Assembly: GCA_964498785.1 (NCBI GenBank)
Contig: CAZCJL010000143.1
Span: forward strand, 1 to 16,022
Length of the DNA: 16,022 bases
Direction: 5' to 3'
DNA from: Mariaggregatimicrobium sp964498785
GTDB taxonomy: Bacteria; Zhuqueibacterota; Zhuqueibacteria; Thermofontimicrobiales; Thiofontviventaceae
The number at the start of each line of letters is the position of its first letter. The first letter of the stretch is position 1. The notes beneath the pieces were generated by a model. It did not search any database, was not told where the DNA came from, and saw nothing but the letters and a program-made list of their open reading frames with translations. Shown piece after piece: positions 12,410 through 16,022 of the stretch. Both the position numbers and the translations under genes were made by a program.

Positions 12410-15019
12410 TTAGTTCGACTCAATTGTTTCCAGCCATTGTCTCCAGCGCTGCTGATTTTTTCCGAATCGCTGGCCGGTGATCAATCGCAATGCCTCGGCA
12501 GCGCTGTTATTTACCGGATAATCATTTGTGAGCAGTTCGATAAGCGGGCGAATTGCGTCCCCGGAACGAAGTTGTCCCAGTGCAAGGGCTGTCTTGTGCC
12601 GAACGTCTGAACTGGTATCTTTTAGTAAGGGGAGCAACAAAGGAATCATTTTGCGGGCATTCAGTTTTCCCAATGCTTCGGCAGCGTGACTGCGGATCAG
12701 GGGATGTGGATCGGAAAGCCGATCGGCTAATGGTGCGATGGCGTCGCTGTTTTGGAGTTCACCGAGAGCATAGGCTGCTTCCTGCCGGATTGCAGGATTT
12801 TCATTTCCCAGTTCAGCGATCAATGGATTTACAGAAGCGTGCCCGATGCGGATGAGAGCATCTCTGCTGCTTGTTCGCACATTCGGTTTGCTGTCTGCAA
12901 GAGCTTGAATTAGAGGATCAACGGCAGAATCATCGGCAATGGTTCCAAGAGATGTAGCTGCATTGCTGCGAACAATCGGGTCGTCATCTTCCAGCGCCTG
13001 AATGAGCTTCCCGATAACCCGGGGATCGGAAAATACGTGAATCAACGCGGTCAGGGTGCGCCGAACTGAGACTTCATTGTCGCGGAAAGCAGTTAATAAT
13101 GGATTTAGTGTGGTGGGGGCAGCAATCGTTGTGAGTGCGGAAACGGCACTTTCGCGCAGCACAGGATCAGGCCTGTTTAGAATTCGTATTAACTCTGGTA
13201 CTGCCGGGGTTCCGATGTGTATAATTGTATTAAGAGCAGACGACCGGACAAATGTGTTTTCATTGTTTAATGCAGCGATGAGTTCTTTTACCGCCGGTTC
13301 GCCGATTTTAATTAATGCATCTTCTGTCGCACGTCGAATATTTACATCCTTATCTGCAAAGCATTCGATCAACGGGTAAACAGCGGTAGCAGATTGAATT
13401 TCCCCGAGTGCGATGACAGCTTCTTTTCGAACGGTTCGATCCTCATGCGTCAACATCTGTCTTAACGCATTAATGGCTCGCTCGTCACCGATTTTACCCA
13501 GCGCGATAGCAGTGGCTTTTTTGATTTCTTCTTTTTGATATTCTGACGCTGAAATAAGTGCTTCCACTGCATCTGCCGATCCGATATTACCCAGTGCTGC
13601 GGCGGCAGATATCCGCACAACGGCGTCTGCATCCCGTAACATGATAACCAGCTCCGGAATAGCCTGTTGCGCATTTAATTTTCCCAATGCAAGCGCAGAT
13701 TCACTGCGAACCTGTGGATTTGTATCGTCTAAAAAGGGTATTACTGAATCAATTTCAGAATCTGTCCCGATTTCACCAATTATATAAATCAGGTGGATCT
13801 TTTGTTTCGAATCAACTGTTTTCAGGGAATCGAAAATCGCGGATAAAGCTGGTTGGCCAATCTTGATAAGGGATTGACGCGCAGCTTGTTGTAACTGGCT
13901 GTCCGCATTCCGAAGAAATTTAATAAGTACCTGATTGATGAATTGATGCTGAATACGACCCGCAGCTTCAATTGCAGTGAGTTGCTCCTCTCCTTTGCCT
14001 TCCATTATTTTCCAGAAAACTTTTTGTTCTGCATCTGCCTGATCAAAATGACTCAATGCCCTGATTGCTGTAAGACGGACTTCGATGTCATCAGGATCAT
14101 CTGCCGCACGGATTAATGGTTGAACCGCGGTTGTATCCTGAATGTGCACCAGCGCTTTGATTGCCTCCAGTCGAACAGGGGATTCAGAATTTTCCAGGAT
14201 ATCGATCAACGGTAGCACTGCACGGCTATTTTCGATATTGCCCAATGCAATGACCGTGTTTCTAACAACTATTTTTGATGTGTCAGCCAAAGCTGCAATT
14301 AGCAAACTCACGGGTTTTTCTGCTTTGATATGGCCCAATGTTTCTGCAATTAATCCGCGAAATTCAGGCCGGTTGAATTTTTTAATCAATAAATCTGTAA
14401 ATTGTCGGTCGCCGGATTCGCTAATTATTATCATAGTGATTTCAGCGATCATGTTGTTATCATTTTCCAAAGCATTACGAATAAAGTCTGATCCAAAAAT
14501 ATCTGCCATGGTTCGCGTTAGCTTATCGACAAACGATCCGGGAGCGCGGAATGCATCTACAAACGGAGCATTCTCTGGCTGTTGAAATTTAGCGGGGAAA
14601 TTTCTGCGCAGGTTCGAATCCGGTGGAATTAATCCGCGATACGGAATGGATAATTTGGTCTTACCGTTCATTATAAACATAATTGAACCGCTCAATTCCG
14701 CGCCAGTGTACAAATATCCCTGTCCCATATAGCGGGAGCCTTTTGGTTCTCCGGTAGCGGAAATGTGAATAATCAGGTCAGCAACATTTTGTGATTGAGA
14801 AACATTGGTCAATCCGGCGTACTCGATTACCGCAGTTGTGATTTCTGAGAAAGGCAGTTCCAATCCGAATGTTTGCGGATTGGTTTGATTGATTTTAATG
14901 ATTGCGGTTTTGGCAGTACGAATTGCTCCTGCCTGATTTTCCTGAAGTGATGCCGTGAGCGGTGTAGATGCCATTATTACAAAAATATATAGAAAAAGCA
15001 ACATGAGTTGTTTTTTCAT
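12410..15019 (-). CDS. Secreted HEAT-repeat protein (PBS-lyase-type repeats)
   Basis: An 869-aa protein is counted from the ATG at 15019, which is preceded by AAAGGAG at ideal spacing and opens a signal peptide (MKKQLMLLFLYIFVIM...TPLTA). An upstream in-frame ATG at 15073 would bury this signal and is rejected. After about 190 residues of an unrecognised N-terminal domain, the rest consists of about 20 HEAT repeats of roughly 31 residues, with the pattern A..PLI.AL.D....VR..A..ALG.IG. These form a long alpha-solenoid for protein binding in the periplasm or at the envelope. The end (TGQRFGKNQQRWRQWLE) resembles caps seen on such proteins. Codon use is GC-richer than the cassette genes, consistent with resident chromosome. 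The partner and cellular role cannot be read from the sequence. Confidence 0.85.
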   Translation of the reverse strand: MKKQLMLLFLYIFVIMASTPLTASLQENQAGAIRTAKTAIIKINQTNPQTFGLELPFSEITTAVIEYAGLTNVSQSQNVADLIIHISATGEPKGSRYMGQGYLYTGAELSGSIMFIMNGKTKLSIPYRGLIPPDSNLRRNFPAKFQQPENAPFVDAFRAPGSFVDKLTRTMADIFGSDFIRNALENDNNMIAEITMIIISESGDRQFTDLLIKKFNRPEFRGLIAETLGHIKAEKPVSLLIAALADTSKIVVRNTVIALGNIENSRAVLPLIDILENSESPVRLEAIKALVHIQDTTAVQPLIRAADDPDDIEVRLTAIRALSHFDQADAEQKVFWKIMEGKGEEQLTAIEAAGRIQHQFINQVLIKFLRNADSQLQQAARQSLIKIGQPALSAIFDSLKTVDSKQKIHLIYIIGEIGTDSEIDSVIPFLDDTNPQVRSESALALGKLNAQQAIPELVIMLRDADAVVRISAAAALGNIGSADAVEALISASEYQKEEIKKATAIALGKIGDERAINALRQMLTHEDRTVRKEAVIALGEIQSATAVYPLIECFADKDVNIRRATEDALIKIGEPAVKELIAALNNENTFVRSSALNTIIHIGTPAVPELIRILNRPDPVLRESAVSALTTIAAPTTLNPLLTAFRDNEVSVRRTLTALIHVFSDPRVIGKLIQALEDDDPIVRSNAATSLGTIADDSAVDPLIQALADSKPNVRTSSRDALIRIGHASVNPLIAELGNENPAIRQEAAYALGELQNSDAIAPLADRLSDPHPLIRSHAAEALGKLNARKMIPLLLPLLKDTSSDVRHKTALALGQLRSGDAIRPLIELLTNDYPVNNSAAEALRLITGQRFGKNQQRWRQWLETIESN

Positions 15020-15190
15020 GTGTAAACTCCTTTTGCAATCGATTAAGTCACGGAGTTTTCGCCAATCCGCCAATTAATTTCTAAATGTTTGAAACAGGAT
15101 CCATTTGTACGATAGTGCCAGTCTGAAATAATCTAATTATGCAACAAACATTACTGGCGATTCACACGAATTTACCCATTAGCCAATATT

Positions 15191-15589
15191 TTATTTATAT
15201 TTGCTTTCAATGTATTCTTTGATTCTGAGAATAAATTTCTTCGCATTGTTTAGTTGAAGATAAGAATCCTGGCGAGTAATAATGTAGAAATCTTTATAGT
15301 CGCTGTCATTTCTTATTTTAAATGCTGTCGTAAGCATTTTTGAATATTCAACTTCAAAAATGCCGCTTTTCACATATTTCGTATTAAAATATGAAATAAT
15401 TCCAGAATGTTTTTTTGAGTCGAATTTATCAAAAGCCAACAGTGCTCTAACTGCGTGAAACATTGCATAGTATGATCTATTTATCGATTGTGAATATTTC
15501 CTGTTTTTGAATAAAATCTCGGAAGTATCTAAATCTTCTAATGCCTTCGTCATTCTATATTTCGATAAATCGATGATATGATTATCCAT
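15191..15589 (-). CDS. HEPN-domain toxin of an MNT/HEPN pair
   Basis: A 132-aa protein is counted from the ATG at 15589. It overlaps the stop of the MNT gene by 8 nt (ATGGATAA) and has GAGGGA upstream; a longer form from a TTG at 15613 is less likely. The HEPN signature is RSYYAMFH (R38, H45; an Rx6H ribonuclease-type motif), followed by AVRALL. A later RNDSDY block is also typical of this HEPN family (PF05168-like). In the known pairs the HEPN protein is an RNase toxin and the MNT partner modifies or neutralises it. Whether this one is an active toxin is inferred, but both motif residues are intact. The pair lies outside the cassette array. Confidence 0.82.
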   Translation of the reverse strand: MDNHIIDLSKYRMTKALEDLDTSEILFKNRKYSQSINRSYYAMFHAVRALLAFDKFDSKKHSGIISYFNTKYVKSGIFEVEYSKMLTTAFKIRNDSDYKDFYIITRQDSYLQLNNAKKFILRIKEYIESKYK

Positions 15590-15923
15590 ATATTTCTGTT
15601 CCCTCTTGTTCAATATTTACATAAAAGGGTAATATTTTTGAATATTCTGAATAGTGTTTATAGGTTGCTTCAGTTATCGAAACTAATATATCAAAATTTA
15701 AGCTAAGCTCGGCCATAATATCAGCGATGTGGTACTTATTTTTCTGTAAATTTTCTTCTGTATCATCCACAATTACAAAAAAATCTATATCAGAATCCTG
15801 ATTTTGTTTATTTTTAGCATAAGAACCATATAGAAATATTTTCCTGAGTTTATCACCGAATAATTTTTTCATTCGTTTGTTTACTTCATTATATATCTTT
15901 TGAGGGTCCACTTTTGTCTCCAA
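15582..15923 (-). CDS. MNT minimal nucleotidyltransferase, antitoxin of the HEPN pair
   Basis: The 113-aa protein has the minimal nucleotidyltransferase fold. The motif GSYAKNKQNQDSDID has G33, S34, D45 and D47, which bind nucleotide and metal. In characterised MNT/HEPN modules this partner adds nucleotides to the HEPN toxin and so blocks it. The length is normal for the family. The gene is upstream of and overlaps the HEPN gene on the same strand, the usual antitoxin-first order. No attC flanks the pair within the window. Confidence 0.85.
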   Translation of the reverse strand: METKVDPQKIYNEVNKRMKKLFGDKLRKIFLYGSYAKNKQNQDSDIDFFVIVDDTEENLQKNKYHIADIMAELSLNFDILVSITEATYKHYSEYSKILPFYVNIEQEGTEIYG

Positions 15924-16022
15924 TTTTTATTTTTATACAACAATTATTATTACATTACACAGAAAAATATTAGTATCTTCTCAATATTTTATGGTAGATA
16001 TGGGCGATTGCCGCTATGTCGT

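Noticed and set aside
13462..13674. 70-codon minus-strand frame inside the HEAT-repeat gene
   Set aside because: It is an out-of-frame shadow of the HEAT-repeat coding sequence with low-complexity composition.
15020..15073. N-terminal extension of the HEAT-repeat protein starting MADWRKL
   Set aside because: The downstream ATG at 15019 has AAAGGAG at ideal distance and opens a clear signal peptide, which the extension would mask.
15116..15158. GCCAGT / ACTGGC inverted repeat upstream of the HEAT gene as a terminator
   Set aside because: A six-base stem with a loop of about 30 nt and no T-run is too weak to call.

Overview
The window looks like a stretch of chromosome from an uncultured, mostly AT-rich member of the FCB superphylum (Bacteroidota / Ignavibacteria / Calditrichota-like). 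The main clue is a secreted protein ending in a type IX secretion (T9SS) type A sorting domain (YPNPFN...). The phylum cannot be fixed from sequence alone. Every convincing gene lies on the minus strand, so the biological reading direction is from high to low coordinates.

Right flank (about 12410-16022): an MNT nucleotidyltransferase / HEPN toxin-antitoxin pair (15923 to 15191), then a long secreted HEAT-repeat protein (15019 to 12410). A 387-bp AT-rich non-coding stretch separates these from what follows.

Middle and left (about 12069 down to about 195, possibly past the left edge): an integron-type gene-cassette array with no integrase gene in the window (CALIN-like). Five gene cassettes can be delimited, in reading order: (1) a two-gene cassette of unknown function; (2) a three-gene cassette with a graspetide-like RiPP precursor, its ATP-grasp ester ligase and a membrane protein; (3) a three-gene cassette with an HEEGH exported protein, a DUF3267-type HELIH membrane peptidase and a small membrane protein; (4) a secreted Ycf48/BNR-type propeller protein with a T9SS tail; (5) a Type II restriction-modification system (methylase plus TdeIII-like endonuclease) with a small hypothetical gene. 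Gene cassettes 1-3 end in attC-like imperfect palindromes of 126-133 bp with GTTRRRY/RYYYAAC-type cores and one extra base in one arm. The attC of cassette 4 is complicated by a roughly 620-bp ORF-less group II intron with a textbook domain V.

The most striking feature is a virtually identical 122-bp GC-richer element (one variable base) at all four junctions between successive gene cassettes, always in the same orientation. It starts exactly at the G|TT crossover of the preceding attC and ends exactly where the next cassette's own core begins. It behaves like a CDS-less mini-cassette of 118 bp that has invaded every internal junction. Its own crossover base is A instead of G, which may lock it to the cassette behind it. 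The array thus alternates gene cassette / mini-cassette. A RiPP pathway, a restriction system and a T9SS substrate carried as cassettes, together with this interleaved element, are the main items of interest.
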